A stretch of DNA of 64,000 bases from Mycobacterium paragordonae (GCF_003614435.1 NZ_CP025546.1:1054001-1118000); one strand, 5' to 3'. Positions 1 to 10,366 are shown, counted from the stretch's first letter. Numbers and translations are program-made. Notes: generated by a model from the letters alone, not told the origin.

Positions 1-362
1 TCGTCCAGGCTTTCCACCCCGGCCTGCGCGACGGTGGCGTTGCTGGTGATCCGCTGCGCACGCGCGCCGGGGATGACGGTCTGGCTGGTCAACTGGTCAT
101 AACTTTTCAGGAAATCGCCGGTCAGCAGGGCCTTGGCGGCATTGACGTCGTCCTCGACGGTGTCGGGCGTGTAGCTCAGCACCCTGACCGCCCCGGTGGT
201 CGCGGCCACCATCGCCGCCTGGCGAGCGGAAGCCTTGTCGGCCACCGGCACCGTCGGCCGGCTCTTGGCCACCAGCTGCCAAGCCCCCACCGACGCCGCG
301 GCGATGGTTGCGGCGCTCAACGCGACGATGAGCAGCCACCAGGTGACGCGTCGGGCGGTCAT
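1..362 (-). CDS. Mce-associated (Mam-type) membrane protein, 3' end cut by window edge
   Basis: The reading frame starts at an ATG whose first four bases overlap the stop of the upstream kinase gene (ATGA), so the two are probably translationally coupled. The product opens with a short basic stretch and one membrane segment (about residues 8-25, hydrophobic and Ala/Leu rich), followed by an extracytoplasmic region with the pattern of Mce-associated proteins (AARQAAMVA-type helix, then a VLSYTPDTVEDDV stretch). About 120 residues are visible and the C-terminus lies beyond base 1. Mam proteins stabilise or accompany Mce lipid importers; no mce genes are visible here, so its partner is more likely the kinase. 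Confidence 0.75.
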   Translation of the reverse strand, partial: MTARRVTWWLLIVALSAATIAAASVGAWQLVAKSRPTVPVADKASARQAAMVAATTGAVRVLSYTPDTVEDDVNAAKALLTGDFLKSYDQLTSQTVIPGARAQRITSNATVAQAGVESLD

Positions 363-1771
363 GGGACGAACTCCACCTTGGACACCTTGTAATCGTTGGA
401 CACCCGGTAATCGCTGCCCGACTTCTCGACCCGCAGTAGCAAACGCCAGCTCCGCGGTTCCTGGCTGGGCTGGCTGTTCGTCGAACTCGTCGAGCTCGCG
501 GCGACCAGCACAGTGGCTGTCGTGCCGGTAAGTGACTGCAGGCCGGCGGATTTCACCGACCCGGTGGTGACGGTGTTCGCCTGCACCAGCACTTCGGTGA
601 AATTGGCGCTGTTCTTCGCGAAATCATCGTGGAATTCACCGGTCGACCCGTCCAGCAGCCGTTGCACGTCGCTCTTCGCCGACTTCGCGCTGACAGTGGT
701 CAGCCACAGCGCGAACTGCTTGCCGTAGTCGACATACGGTTGCCACTGCGGCGCCGCGGTGGATCTGGGTTCCGGCCGCAGCAGCTGCGTCGCGGCGAAG
801 CCGGCGGCGCCGAGCAGCAGCACCACCAGGACCAACGGGACCACGATCGCCGGCCAGCGCGGCCGCGCGGGCATGGGTTGCGCGGGGGGCCAGGGCATCG
901 CGGGCTGGGTCGGGTACTGATAGACAGCCGGCCCGATGACCGCCGCGCGAAGTGCCTGCGCGAAATCCGAACAGCGCGCGAAGCGCTGCCCGGGATCTTT
1001 CGACATCGCTTTGGCCAGAACGGGATCCAACCGCGCCAGCTCGGGTCGGCGCTGCGATACCAGTGGTGGCGGCGCGGTGAGATGCTTGCCGATCACCGCC
1101 GCCGCATTGGAGTGCTCGAATGGCGGCACGCCGGTCAACAGGTGAAAAGCCGTGGCGGCCAACGCATATTGATCGGCACGTCCGTCCAACGGCTCGGCCA
1201 TCAGCTGCTCGGGCGCCGCGTAGGCGATCGAACCGACCGTCGCATTCGTCGTCGTCAGCCCGCCGATGTCATCCGTCCTACGGGCAATACCGAAGTCTGC
1301 CAACAGAATTCGCTGCCGGTCCGGCCCGGGGTGGGTGAGCAGGATGTTGGCGGGCTTGACGTCGCGGTGCAGCAGGTTGCGCTGGTGGGCGTAGTCCAGC
1401 GCGTCGGCGACGGCCGTGACGATGTCCAGCACAAGATGCTCGGGCATGCCGGACGGGAAGTCCTCCCGCAGCGCCCGAGCCGCGTCGGTGCCGTCGACGA
1501 AGTCCATGGTGATCCACAGCTGACCGTCGAACTCGCCGCGGTCGTGCAGGCCGACGATGTTGGGGTGCCACATGCCGGCCGCCAGGTCGGCCTCCCGGTT
1601 GAAGCGCTGCCGGAAGTCGGCATCGTCGGTGAGCGCGGCGGGCAGGATTTTCAGCGCGTCCCAGCGCGGCAGCCTGGGATGTTGAGCCAGGTAAACCTCG
1701 CCCATCCCCCCGGAGCCGAGCAGTCGCGCGATGGTGAAACCGGCAAAGACGTCGCCATCGGCCAGCGGCAT
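359..1771 (-). CDS. PknF-like membrane Ser/Thr protein kinase with Mce-associated-type ectodomain
   Basis: A 470-residue kinase when started at the ATG that gives the PknF-like N-terminus MPLADGD; a longer frame reaches 1840 but would run to within 9 bp of menD. Kinase features are a Gly-rich loop (residues 19-26), ATP lysine Lys41, HRD at 135-137, DFG at 159-161 and an APE-type motif. A Pro-rich linker (about 288-306) leads to one membrane helix (307-331). The C-terminal part (about 345-470) is not a PASTA domain but resembles Mce-associated proteins (VDYGKQFALWLTTV, then DVQRLLDGSTGEFHDDF and a terminal KVSKVEFVP). It should sense something outside the membrane and phosphorylate targets inside. 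The next gene encodes a free-standing protein of the same ectodomain type. Confidence 0.9.
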   Translation of the reverse strand: MPLADGDVFAGFTIARLLGSGGMGEVYLAQHPRLPRWDALKILPAALTDDADFRQRFNREADLAAGMWHPNIVGLHDRGEFDGQLWITMDFVDGTDAARALREDFPSGMPEHLVLDIVTAVADALDYAHQRNLLHRDVKPANILLTHPGPDRQRILLADFGIARRTDDIGGLTTTNATVGSIAYAAPEQLMAEPLDGRADQYALAATAFHLLTGVPPFEHSNAAAVIGKHLTAPPPLVSQRRPELARLDPVLAKAMSKDPGQRFARCSDFAQALRAAVIGPAVYQYPTQPAMPWPPAQPMPARPRWPAIVVPLVLVVLLLGAAGFAATQLLRPEPRSTAAPQWQPYVDYGKQFALWLTTVSAKSAKSDVQRLLDGSTGEFHDDFAKNSANFTEVLVQANTVTTGSVKSAGLQSLTGTTATVLVAASSTSSTNSQPSQEPRSWRLLLRVEKSGSDYRVSNDYKVSKVEFVP

Positions 1772-1849
1772 AACAGCAAATCCTACTGATCGGCTCGATC
1801 GACGAGCGGTGGCCGGTTGTGACAAGGCCGGTTGTGACACCCTGTAGAG

Positions 1850-3499
1850 GTGAACCCCTCGACGACCCAGGCGCGCGTCGTCGTCGACGAATTGATTCGC
1901 GGCGGCGTCCGCGACGTGGTGTTGTGTCCCGGCTCACGCAACGCGCCGCTGGCATTCGCACTGCAGGACGCCGACCGGGCGGGCCGGCTGCGGCTGCACG
2001 TGCGCATCGACGAACGGACCGCCGGCTATCTGGCCATCGGCCTGGCCATCGGCGCGAACGCGCCGGTGTGCATCGCCATGACGTCGGGCACTGCGGTAGC
2101 CAACCTCGGGCCGGCGGTGGTCGAGGCGAACTATGCCCGGGTCCCGCTGATCGTGCTGTCCGCCAACCGGCCCTACGAACTGCTGGGCACGGGCGCCAAC
2201 CAGACCATGGAGCAACTCGGCTATTTCGGCTCCCAGGTGCGGGCCACCATCAGCCTGGGCCTGGCCGAAGATGTGGCCGAGCGGTTGCCCGCCCTCAATG
2301 CCACCTGGCGTTCGGCAACCTGCCGAGTATTGGTGGCCGCCATGGGTTCTCGCACAGCGAACGCCGGTCCCGTGCACTTCGACATCCCGCTGCGCGAACC
2401 TCTGGTGCCCGATGTCGAGCACCTGAATGCGCCGACTCCGGCGGGGCGCCCCGACGGGAAACCGTGGACCTACACCCCGCCGGTCACCTTCGATCAACCG
2501 CTGGACATCGACCTCACGCCCGATACGGTCGTCATCGCCGGCCACGGCGCCGGCACGCACCCCAACCTGGCCGACCTGCCGACCGTCGCCGAGCCGACGG
2601 CGCCGCCGGCGGCCAACCCGCTGCATCCGCTGGCGCTGCCGCTGTTGCGTCCCCAGCAGGTGATCATGCTGGGTCGCCCCACGCTGCACCGGCCGGTGTC
2701 GGCGCTGCTGGCCGATGCGGCGGTGCCCGTGTTCGCGCTGACCACGGGGCCCCGCTGGCCCGACGTCTCGGGCAATTCGCAGGCCACCGGCACCCGCGCC
2801 GTCACCACCGGAACGCCGGACCCGGCCTGGCTGCGCCGCTGCGCCGAACTCAACGAGCACGCCGTCGCCGCGGTGCGCGGGCAACTGGCCGAGCACCCGC
2901 TCACCACCGGTCTGCACGTCGCCGCCGCGGTCGCCGACGCGCTGCGACCCGGTGACCAGTTGGTGTTGGGCGCATCCAACCCGGTGCGCGACGCCGCGCT
3001 GGTCGGGCTGGACGCCCGCGGCATTCAGGTGCGGTCCAACCGCGGCGTCGCCGGAATCGACGGCACCGTGTCCACCATCATCGGGGCCGCGCTCGCGTTC
3101 GAGCGCGTCGGCAATCCCGATGCGCCGCCGCGCACGGTCGCACTGATCGGGGACCTCACCTTCGTGCACGACAGTTCGGGGCTGCTGATCGGGCCCACCG
3201 AACCGACCCCACGGCAACTGACCATCGTGGTGTCCAACGACAACGGCGGCGGCATCTTCGAACTGCTCGAGCAGGGCGACCCGAGGTTCTCCGACGTATC
3301 CGCACGGGTCTTCGGTACCCCGCACGACGTCGACGTGGGCGCGCTGTGCCGCGCGTACCACGTGGAGAGTCGCCAGATCGAGGTGGACCAGTTGGCCGCC
3401 GCCCTCGACGAGCCCGGCACCGGCATGCGGGTATTGGAGGTCAAGGCGGACCGGTCGTCGCTGCGGCGACTGCACGCGGCCATCAAGGCCGCGTTGTGA
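1850..3499 (+). CDS. menD: MenD, 2-succinyl-5-enolpyruvyl-6-hydroxy-3-cyclohexene-1-carboxylate synthase
   Basis: A thiamine-diphosphate enzyme of menaquinone biosynthesis that joins isochorismate and 2-oxoglutarate in the cytoplasm. The 549-residue product has the usual family length. It shows the N-terminal [12 protein letters not shown] motif, the conserved acidic [12 protein letters not shown] segment, and a C-terminal ThDP/Mg-binding region around [13 protein letters not shown] and SNDNGGGIF. The GTG start follows GAGG closely. It is the head of a rightward string with the DUF3592 gene, whose GTG overlaps the menD stop. In M. tuberculosis menC and bpoC precede menD; here a divergent kinase does. 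Confidence 0.96.
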   Translation: MNPSTTQARVVVDELIRGGVRDVVLCPGSRNAPLAFALQDADRAGRLRLHVRIDERTAGYLAIGLAIGANAPVCIAMTSGTAVANLGPAVVEANYARVPLIVLSANRPYELLGTGANQTMEQLGYFGSQVRATISLGLAEDVAERLPALNATWRSATCRVLVAAMGSRTANAGPVHFDIPLREPLVPDVEHLNAPTPAGRPDGKPWTYTPPVTFDQPLDIDLTPDTVVIAGHGAGTHPNLADLPTVAEPTAPPAANPLHPLALPLLRPQQVIMLGRPTLHRPVSALLADAAVPVFALTTGPRWPDVSGNSQATGTRAVTTGTPDPAWLRRCAELNEHAVAAVRGQLAEHPLTTGLHVAAAVADALRPGDQLVLGASNPVRDAALVGLDARGIQVRSNRGVAGIDGTVSTIIGAALAFERVGNPDAPPRTVALIGDLTFVHDSSGLLIGPTEPTPRQLTIVVSNDNGGGIFELLEQGDPRFSDVSARVFGTPHDVDVGALCRAYHVESRQIEVDQLAAALDEPGTGMRVLEVKADRSSLRRLHAAIKAAL

Positions 3500-4005
3500 C
3501 ACGACTCGCCAGATCGCCGAAAGACTTGCTGCGCATCCTGATTCACGGAACCAGCGAAGAGCTGCCGGATACCCGGCCCAGGATGGTGGTGCGCTGGGCG
3601 CGCATCACCGTGTTGATCGTCATACTTCTGGTCACCCTGCAGTCGGTGCTGTTGGTGGCCGGGGCGTGGCGTAATGACCTGGCGATCAAACGCAACATGG
3701 GAGTCGCGCAGGCCGAGGTGCTCAGCGCCAGCCCGCGGCGCTCGACCATCGAGTTCGTCACCCCGGACCGCGTCACGTATCGGCCGGAACTCGGCGTGCT
3801 CTACCCGTCCGAATTGGCCACCGGCATGCGGATCTACGTCGAATACAACAAGAAGGACCCGAACCTGGTGCGGGTACAGCACCGCAACGCCGGCCTGGCG
3901 ATCATCCCGGCGGGCTCTATCGCGGTGGTGGCCTGGCTGATCGGTGCGGGGGCCTTGATCCTGTTGGCGGTGCTGGACAAGCGGCTGAACCGGGCCGACT
4001 CCTAG
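3496..4005 (+). CDS. DUF3592-type membrane protein (Rv0556-like)
   Basis: A 169-residue membrane protein started at the GTG that overlaps the menD stop (GTGA); a longer upstream frame lies inside menD and is a shadow. Two hydrophobic helices are visible, near residues 32-54 ([20 protein letters not shown]) and near 136-158 ([21 protein letters not shown]), flanking an extracytoplasmic beta-rich segment typical of DUF3592. It ends in a basic tail. The tight coupling to menD is conserved in mycobacteria, but the function is unknown; a structural or redox-related role in menaquinone metabolism is only a guess. Confidence 0.85.
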   Translation: MTRLARSPKDLLRILIHGTSEELPDTRPRMVVRWARITVLIVILLVTLQSVLLVAGAWRNDLAIKRNMGVAQAEVLSASPRRSTIEFVTPDRVTYRPELGVLYPSELATGMRIYVEYNKKDPNLVRVQHRNAGLAIIPAGSIAVVAWLIGAGALILLAVLDKRLNRADS

Positions 4006-4076
4006 CGCGGACAGATTTCGCGTCGCGTATTCCAGGCGGCAACCTGGCCGACAGGCGCTACTGCCACTGTGGTGGC

Positions 4077-5213
4077 GTGCGCGTTGCAATCGTCGCCGAA
4101 TCATTCCTGCCGCAGGTCAACGGTGTGAGTAACTCGGTGGTCCGGGTTCTCGAGCATCTGCGCCGCACCGGTCACGAAGCCCTCGTCATCGCCCCGGACA
4201 ACCCGCCCGGTGAGACCCGTGCCGATCGCGTGCACGACGGTGTGCGGATCCACCGGACGCCAGCGCGGATGTTTCCCAAGGTGACCACGCTGCCGCTGGG
4301 CGTGCCCACCCCGCGTCTGCTGCGCGTGCTGCGCGGATTCGATCCCGACGTGGTACATCTCGCCTCGCCGGCGCTACTCGGATACGGCGGGATGCTGGCC
4401 GCGCGCCGGCTCGGCGTCCCGACGGTGGCCGTGTACCAGACCGACGTTCCGGGTTTCGCGGCCAGCTACGGCATCCCGATCACCACGCGGGCCGCGTGGG
4501 CATGGTTCCGGCACCTGCACAGTCGCGCCGACCGTACCCTGGCGCCGTCCACCCCGACAATGGAAGTTCTTGCCGCACAAAGTTTCCCACGAGTCCACCG
4601 ATGGGCGCGCGGCGTCGACCTGATTCGGTTCGCGCCGTCCGCGCGGGACGAGGCGCTGCGCCGGCAGTGGTCTCCGGACGGCCGGCCGGTCGTCGGGTTC
4701 GTCGGTCGGCTCGCCCCGGAGAAGCACGTCGAACGGCTCGCGGTGCTCGCCGGCGCCGGCACCGTGCGGCTGGTGATCGTCGGCGACGGCGTCGATCGCG
4801 CCAAACTTGAGAAGTCAATGCCCACAGCGATTTTCACCGGTGCGCTGTACGGTGCCGAGCTCGCGGCGGCGTACGCCAGCATGGACGTCTTCGTGCATCC
4901 CGGCGAACACGAGACGTTCTGTCAGGTCGTGCAGGAAGCGCTGGCGTCGGGGTTGCCGGTCATCGCCCCCGACGCCGGCGGCCCGCGCGACCTGGTCGCG
5001 CCATGTCGCACCGGCCTGTTGCTGCCGGTGGCCGAGTTCGAGACGCGGCTGCCCGGGGCCGTCGAGCACCTGCTGGCCGAGCGCCAGCGCTATTCGCAGG
5101 CCGCTCGGCGCAGCGTGCTCGGCCGCAGCTGGTCGGTGATCTGTGACGAACTGCTCGGCCACTACGAGGCCGTGCTGGCGCGTCCCGAACGGCCCGCCCG
5201 CCGGTACGCGTGA
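4077..5213 (+). CDS. mgtA: GDP-mannose-dependent alpha-mannosyltransferase MgtA (formerly PimB, Rv0557)
   Basis: A GT-B fold, GT4 glycosyltransferase of 378 residues, as in M. tuberculosis Rv0557, to which it aligns almost throughout by eye. The N-terminal half has the [15 protein letters not shown] acceptor loop and the C-terminal half the [15 protein letters not shown] nucleotide-sugar start and the [16 protein letters not shown] motif with the conserved E-x7-E pair. The enzyme adds mannose to glucuronosyl diacylglycerol (ManGlcAGroAc2), and was once thought to act on PIM. The start is a GTG; no strong ribosome site is obvious. It sits 71 bp after the DUF3592 gene, probably in the same transcript. 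Confidence 0.93.
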   Translation: MRVAIVAESFLPQVNGVSNSVVRVLEHLRRTGHEALVIAPDNPPGETRADRVHDGVRIHRTPARMFPKVTTLPLGVPTPRLLRVLRGFDPDVVHLASPALLGYGGMLAARRLGVPTVAVYQTDVPGFAASYGIPITTRAAWAWFRHLHSRADRTLAPSTPTMEVLAAQSFPRVHRWARGVDLIRFAPSARDEALRRQWSPDGRPVVGFVGRLAPEKHVERLAVLAGAGTVRLVIVGDGVDRAKLEKSMPTAIFTGALYGAELAAAYASMDVFVHPGEHETFCQVVQEALASGLPVIAPDAGGPRDLVAPCRTGLLLPVAEFETRLPGAVEHLLAERQRYSQAARRSVLGRSWSVICDELLGHYEAVLARPERPARRYA

Positions 5214-5217
5214 AAAC

Positions 5218-6042
5218 CTAGCCCTGAGCCAGCTCAGCCACCGGTTGCCACTCTTCCCAGGTGCGCAGCCGATTCTCGTAGTCGGCCCGGGCCGTCTCCA
5301 GCGGCGAGGCGCCGAAGAAGACCCGCAACGGCGGCTCTTCCGCATCCACCACCTTCAGCACCGCCGCCGCTGACGCGGACGGGTCACCCGGGGCCGCCCA
5401 CCGCTGTTTGCGCCACTCGTCCTGCTTGGCGTGCACTTCGGCATATTCCGGCAGGCGTTCGGCGCGCCGGGACGACGATCCGGCCCAGTCGGTGTCGAAC
5501 CCGCCGGGCTCGATCAACGTGACGTGGATGCCGAACGATGCGACCTCCTGGGCCAGCGCCTGCGAGAAACCCTCCAGCGCCCACTTCGAGGCGTGGTAGA
5601 TGCCGACGTCGGGAAACGCGGTGATGCCGCCGATCGACGAGACCTGGATGATGTGCCCGCTGCGCTGCGCCCGGAGGTAGGGCAATGCGGCCTGGGTGAT
5701 CCACAGCGCGCCGAACACGTTGGTTTCGATCTGGTCGCGCGCATCCTGCTCGGACACCTCCTCGACGAAACCGAACTGCCCGTAGCCGGCGTTGTTGACC
5801 ACGATGTCCAGGCGCCCGAAGTGCTCGTGGGCGTGCTTGACGGCGGCGAAGTCCGCAGCCCTGTCGGTGACGTCCAGCCGGATCGGCAGCAACGCGTCGC
5901 CGTACTGACTTGCCAGGTCGTCCAGCGAGGCGGTGTTGCGTGCCGTGGCGGCCACTTTGTCGCCACGTTCCAGTGCGGCCGTGGCCCACTGACGTCCGAA
6001 GCCCCGCGATGTACCGGTGATAAACCAAACTTTTTCGCTCAC
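5218..6042 (-). CDS. Short-chain dehydrogenase/reductase
   Basis: A classical SDR of about 274 residues. The cofactor motif is TGTSRGFG near the N-terminus, NNAGYG marks the middle, and the catalytic YHASK is present. The GTG at 6042 is chosen because it puts VWFITGTSRG at the usual distance; a TTG four codons upstream is also possible. The substrate cannot be told. It stands alone on the minus strand between mgtA and menG, which are neighbours in M. tuberculosis, so it looks like a lineage-specific insertion or a gene lost elsewhere. Its end meets the mgtA stop with only 4 bp between. Confidence 0.88.
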   Translation of the reverse strand: MSEKVWFITGTSRGFGRQWATAALERGDKVAATARNTASLDDLASQYGDALLPIRLDVTDRAADFAAVKHAHEHFGRLDIVVNNAGYGQFGFVEEVSEQDARDQIETNVFGALWITQAALPYLRAQRSGHIIQVSSIGGITAFPDVGIYHASKWALEGFSQALAQEVASFGIHVTLIEPGGFDTDWAGSSSRRAERLPEYAEVHAKQDEWRKQRWAAPGDPSASAAAVLKVVDAEEPPLRVFFGASPLETARADYENRLRTWEEWQPVAELAQG

Positions 6043-6107
6043 GCAGTCTTGCAACGCATTGACCGGCGACGAATTCCCCCTGCCGGCGGCCGGGTAGCGT
6101 CTCAGAG

Positions 6108-6797
6108 GTGAGCCGCGCCGACCTCGACAAGGATCCCCGGGACGTCGCGTCGATGTTCGACGGGGTCGCCCGCCGATACGACATCACCAATACCGTGCTG
6201 TCGCTGGGCCAGGACCGGTTCTGGCGGCGCGCTACCCGCTCGGCCCTCAAGATCGGGCCGGGGCAGAAGGTGCTGGATCTGGCGGCGGGAACGGCGGTGT
6301 CGACGGTCGAGTTGGCGAAGTCCGGGGCCTGGTGTGTGGCCGCGGATTTCTCGGTCGGCATGTTGTCCGCGGGCAGCGCTCGCGATGTGCCGAAAGTCGC
6401 CGGCGACGCGACCCGGCTGCCGTTCGCCGACGAGGTGTTCGACGCGGTCACCATCAGCTTCGGGTTGCGCAACGTGGCCGACTTTGCTGCGGGCCTGCGC
6501 GAGATGGCGCGGGTCACGCGGCCGGGCGGCCGGCTGGTGGTGTGTGAATTCTCCACTCCCACAAGCCCTTTGTTCGCCACCGCGTACAAGGAGTACCTGA
6601 TGCAGGCGCTGCCGCGGGTGGCCCGCGCGGTGTCCAGCAACCCCGATGCCTATGTCTATCTGGCGGAGTCGATCAGAGCCTGGCCCGATCAGGAGGCGCT
6701 CGCGCAGGAGATCACCCGCGCGGGATGGTCAGCGGTGCGGTGGCGGAATCTGTCCGGCGGGATCGTGGCGTTGCACGCGGCGTACAAGCCGCTCTGA
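6108..6797 (+). CDS. menG: Demethylmenaquinone methyltransferase MenG/UbiE
   Basis: A SAM-dependent methyltransferase that makes the last ring methylation of menaquinone. The 229-residue length fits. The N-terminus [18 protein letters not shown] and the SAM-binding VLDLAAGTA (residues 55-63) identify the UbiE/MenG family, as do the central [10 protein letters not shown] motif and the C-terminal [10 protein letters not shown]. The GTG start is preceded by CAGAG. It corresponds to Rv0558. The gene after it is convergent, with a GC hairpin between. Confidence 0.95.
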   Translation: MSRADLDKDPRDVASMFDGVARRYDITNTVLSLGQDRFWRRATRSALKIGPGQKVLDLAAGTAVSTVELAKSGAWCVAADFSVGMLSAGSARDVPKVAGDATRLPFADEVFDAVTISFGLRNVADFAAGLREMARVTRPGGRLVVCEFSTPTSPLFATAYKEYLMQALPRVARAVSSNPDAYVYLAESIRAWPDQEALAQEITRAGWSAVRWRNLSGGIVALHAAYKPL

Positions 6798-6806
6798 GCG
6801 CGCACT

Positions 6807-6830
6807 GAGCCTGCGTTTTTCGCAGGGCTC
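6807..6830. terminator. GC-rich hairpin between menG and the DUF732 gene
   Basis: A stem CCTGCG / CGCAGG encloses a TTTTT loop, and three more outer pairs (GAG/CTC) form if one G is bulged. It sits in the 81-bp gap between two convergent genes, where a bidirectional terminator is expected. No T-run follows on either strand, so it would have to be a mycobacterial-type hairpin without a U-tract. Confidence 0.4.
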
Positions 6831-6878
6831 TACTCGCGAGTCCTCTACAGATTTGCGGCCTCGGTAAGCCGCGAGCTG

Positions 6879-7214
6879 TTACGTGCCCGCCCGCTGCAAG
6901 AAGCCCACCTGCTCGGGGCAGTAGTGGTCGAGCGCCGCGCCCAGGAACTGGAACGCCTGCCCCTGGGTGGTGCCCCGCGGCAGATTGCGCTGCAGGAAAG
7001 TGGCCGACTTGTAGGGATCCCCGTCCACGCCGCGCTCGATGCGCTGGCAGCTGATCTTGCCCAACCAGGCGTTGTAGTCCTGGGGGCCGTAGATGCCATA
7101 GGTGTGCAGTTGAGCGTTGAACGGGGCGTCGTAGTCGTCGGCCTGGGCGGGTGCCGCCACTCCGATAGCGGCGACCGCCATGGCCGCGAAAGCACCCAGC
7201 TTAAATGCCTTCAT
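6879..7214 (-). CDS. Small exported DUF732 protein (Rv0559c-like)
   Basis: A 111-residue secreted protein. The ATG at 7214 opens directly into a signal peptide (MKAFKLGAFAAMAVAAIGVA, then APAQA cleavage before DDYDAP). The mature part has two cysteines (in KISCQRIERG and LDHYCPEQVG) that should form the DUF732 disulfide, and a conserved DYNAWLGK-type helix. Frame upstream of 7214 is fortuitous. In M. tuberculosis Rv0559c follows Rv0560c and is induced with it by salicylate; here too the methyltransferase gene lies just upstream on the same strand, 46 bp away. Confidence 0.88.
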   Translation of the reverse strand: MKAFKLGAFAAMAVAAIGVAAPAQADDYDAPFNAQLHTYGIYGPQDYNAWLGKISCQRIERGVDGDPYKSATFLQRNLPRGTTQGQAFQFLGAALDHYCPEQVGFLQRAGT

Positions 7215-7260
7215 TAGACGGACTATACACCTGGACCCGGGTCTGCGATCACGCCCGCTA

Positions 7261-7998
<738 letters not shown>

Positions 7999-8020
7999 GG
8001 ATTACCGGCTCCTGCGGCCG

Positions 8021-9259
8021 CTAACTAAACGGCGGGCGGCGGTCGATCAGCCGCGACGCCCGGCCGCCGCCGCGCCACACCCGCGCCACCCAGTCGGCGT
8101 CCTCGTCGGTGACCAGATTCGCCATCACCCGCACCGCGATGCGCATCAGCGTGGTCGAGCGCATCGCGATCGGCCCGGTTGCCGGCAGGAACCGCTGGAA
8201 GGTCAGCAGCAGCGCCAGTCGGCGCGCGACGGAGAATCCGCGCGCGTAGTGGTCGGTGAGCAGCGCGGGCCACAGCTGGGAGAAATCCGGGGCTTCCAGC
8301 ACCTCGGCGGCCAGTCGGCCCGTCTCCAGCCCATAGTCGATGCCCTCGCCGTTCAGCGGGTTCACGCAGGCCGCGGCATCGCCGATCAGCATCCAATTCG
8401 GCCCGGCGACACCCGACACCGCGCCACCCATCGGCAGCAACGCCGAAGCCACCGCCCGCGGCGGCCCCTCGAATCCCCACTCGTCGCGCCGCAGATCGGT
8501 GTAATAGGAGATCAGCGGCCGCAGTGCCAGATCGGCCGGCCGCTTGGTGGTCGACAGCGCTCCAACGCCGATGTTCACTTCGCCGTTGCCCAACGGGAAG
8601 ATCCAGCCGTAGCCCGGCAGCACGGCGCCGTCGGGGGAGCGCAGTTCCAGGTGCGACGTCAGCCAGGGGTCGTCGCTGCGCGGCGTGGCCAGGTAACCGC
8701 GGGCGGCCACCCCGTACACCGTCTCCTGATGCCAGCGGCGGCCCAGCTTGCGGCCCAGCGACGAGCGTGCGCCGTCGGCGACGATAAGTTGGTCACACCA
8801 CACCTCGGTACGGTCGGCCAACGTCACCGACGTCACCCGCCGAGACGAATCGTGATGCACTCCAACAGCTTTGGTGCCCAGCAGCATGCGCGCCCCGGAC
8901 TCTTCGGCAACCTTGCGGATCCGGTCGTCGAGCTCCAGGCGCGCCACCGCGCTGCTGTGCGCCGGGAATGATGCGCCCGGCCACTGCACCTCCACCTCGC
9001 CGCCGAAGCCGCTCATCCGCAGGCCGTGGTGCCGGATGCGGCTGGACAGCCAGTCGCCCAGCCCCAGCCGCTCCAACTCGAGGATGGCCCGGGGGGTGAG
9101 CCCGTCGCCGCACGCCTTGTCCCGGGGGAAGCTGGCCGAATCGATGACGAGGACGTCCCGGCCCGCCCTGGCGGCCCAGGCGGCCGCCGCCGACCCGGCC
9201 GGTCCGGCACCCACCACCACCACCTGGGCGCGCAGGGCTCTGGGGTCTGCGTTTTCCAC
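8021..9259 (-). CDS. menJ: Menaquinone reductase MenJ (geranylgeranyl reductase family, Rv0561c-like)
   Basis: A 412-residue FAD enzyme that saturates the beta-isoprene unit of menaquinone-9. It has the FAD-binding GAGPAG (residues 17-22), the family CGDGLTPRA motif (50-58) and a second FAD contact GDAAACVNPLNGEGIDYGLE. The C-terminal half carries a YARGFSVARRLALLLTFQRF helix near the membrane face. Length and order match Rv0561c. It diverges from grcC1 with only 20 bp between the starts, so both promoters must overlap or lie inside the genes. Confidence 0.92.
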   Translation of the reverse strand: MENADPRALRAQVVVVGAGPAGSAAAAWAARAGRDVLVIDSASFPRDKACGDGLTPRAILELERLGLGDWLSSRIRHHGLRMSGFGGEVEVQWPGASFPAHSSAVARLELDDRIRKVAEESGARMLLGTKAVGVHHDSSRRVTSVTLADRTEVWCDQLIVADGARSSLGRKLGRRWHQETVYGVAARGYLATPRSDDPWLTSHLELRSPDGAVLPGYGWIFPLGNGEVNIGVGALSTTKRPADLALRPLISYYTDLRRDEWGFEGPPRAVASALLPMGGAVSGVAGPNWMLIGDAAACVNPLNGEGIDYGLETGRLAAEVLEAPDFSQLWPALLTDHYARGFSVARRLALLLTFQRFLPATGPIAMRSTTLMRIAVRVMANLVTDEDADWVARVWRGGGRASRLIDRRPPFS

Positions 9260-9279
9260 GCCACCAGTATGTTGGTCGA

Positions 9280-10287
9280 ATGAGAACTCCGGCGACGGTG
9301 GTGGCGGGCGTGGACTTCGGTGACGCCGGATTCGCCGCGACTGTCCGTGACGGTGTCGCCCGGGTCGAGCAGCTCATGGACGCTGAGCTGCGCGGTTCCG
9401 ACGAGGTGATGACCGAATCCCTGCTGCATCTGTTCCAGGCCGGCGGCAAGCGGTTCCGCCCCCTGTTCACGGTGCTGTCCGCGCAAACCGGCCCGGACCC
9501 GGACAACCCGGACGTGACCCTGGCCGGAGCCGTGGTGGAACTCATCCATCTCGCGACGCTGTATCACGACGACGTGATGGACGAGGCGGAAGTCCGCCGT
9601 GGAGCGCCCAGTGCCAACGCCCGCTGGGGCAACAACGTCGCCATCCTGGCCGGTGACTACCTGTTGGCGACGGCATCGCGCCTGGTCTCCCGCCTGGGAC
9701 CCGACGCCGTGCGGATCGTCGCCGATACCTTCGCTGAGCTGGTCACGGGCCAGATGCGGGAGACCCGCGGGACCCCGGACGGGGTGGACCGCATCGAGCA
9801 GTACCTGAGGGTGGTCCACGAGAAGACGGGCAGCCTGATCGGCGCCGCCGGCCGGTTCGGGGGGATGTTCTCCGGCGCCGACGATGACCAGATCGAGCGG
9901 CTGAGCCGGCTGGGCGGCATCGTCGGCACCGCCTTTCAGATCGCCGACGACATCATCGACATCGACAGCGAGTCCGACGAGTCGGGCAAGGTGCCCGGCA
10001 CCGACCTGCGCGAAGGGGTGCGCACGCTGCCGATGCTGTACGCCCTGCAAGGCACCGAGCCCGACGGCGCGCGGCTGCGCGAGCTGCTGGCCGGACCCAT
10101 CCACGACGACGGCGAGGTGTCAGAGGCGCTCGCCCTGCTGCGCACGTCGCCGGGCATGGCCCAGGCCAAGCAGACGCTGGCGGGCTATGCGGACCGGGCG
10201 CATCACGAGCTCAGTCTGCTGCCCCAATCTCCGGGCCGCGACGCGTTGCAGGCGCTCGTCGACTACACCGTCAGCCGGCACGGCTGA
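9280..10287 (+). CDS. grcC1: Polyprenyl diphosphate synthase GrcC1 (Rv0562)
   Basis: A trans-prenyltransferase of 335 residues that chains isopentenyl diphosphate onto an allylic primer, likely to supply the menaquinone side chain. Both aspartate-rich motifs are intact: first DDVMD at 97-101 and second DDIID at 223-227. The GGKRFRP substrate motif is at 55-61. The sequence is close to Rv0562 along its length. Its neighbours menJ and menG act on the same product, which supports the menaquinone role. Confidence 0.94.
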   Translation: MRTPATVVAGVDFGDAGFAATVRDGVARVEQLMDAELRGSDEVMTESLLHLFQAGGKRFRPLFTVLSAQTGPDPDNPDVTLAGAVVELIHLATLYHDDVMDEAEVRRGAPSANARWGNNVAILAGDYLLATASRLVSRLGPDAVRIVADTFAELVTGQMRETRGTPDGVDRIEQYLRVVHEKTGSLIGAAGRFGGMFSGADDDQIERLSRLGGIVGTAFQIADDIIDIDSESDESGKVPGTDLREGVRTLPMLYALQGTEPDGARLRELLAGPIHDDGEVSEALALLRTSPGMAQAKQTLAGYADRAHHELSLLPQSPGRDALQALVDYTVSRHG

Positions 10288-10366
10288 ACCGGTCTGCAAA
10301 AATCGGAACCTGAACCGTCCTCCCAGGCGTTATCCGGCTGTAATCAAGTCGTAGGAGGACACACCC

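Noticed and set aside
629..1789. Long plus-strand frame of 386 codons opposite the kinase
   Set aside because: It is the antisense of a clear kinase with all motifs; its product is Arg/Gly rich with no known pattern, as expected from GC-rich codons.
1934..3502. Minus-strand frame of 522 codons opposite menD
   Set aside because: Antisense shadow of menD, low complexity and without domain features.
4496..4810. Overlapping Arg-rich frames within mgtA
   Set aside because: Shadows of the glycosyltransferase; no start context or motif supports them.
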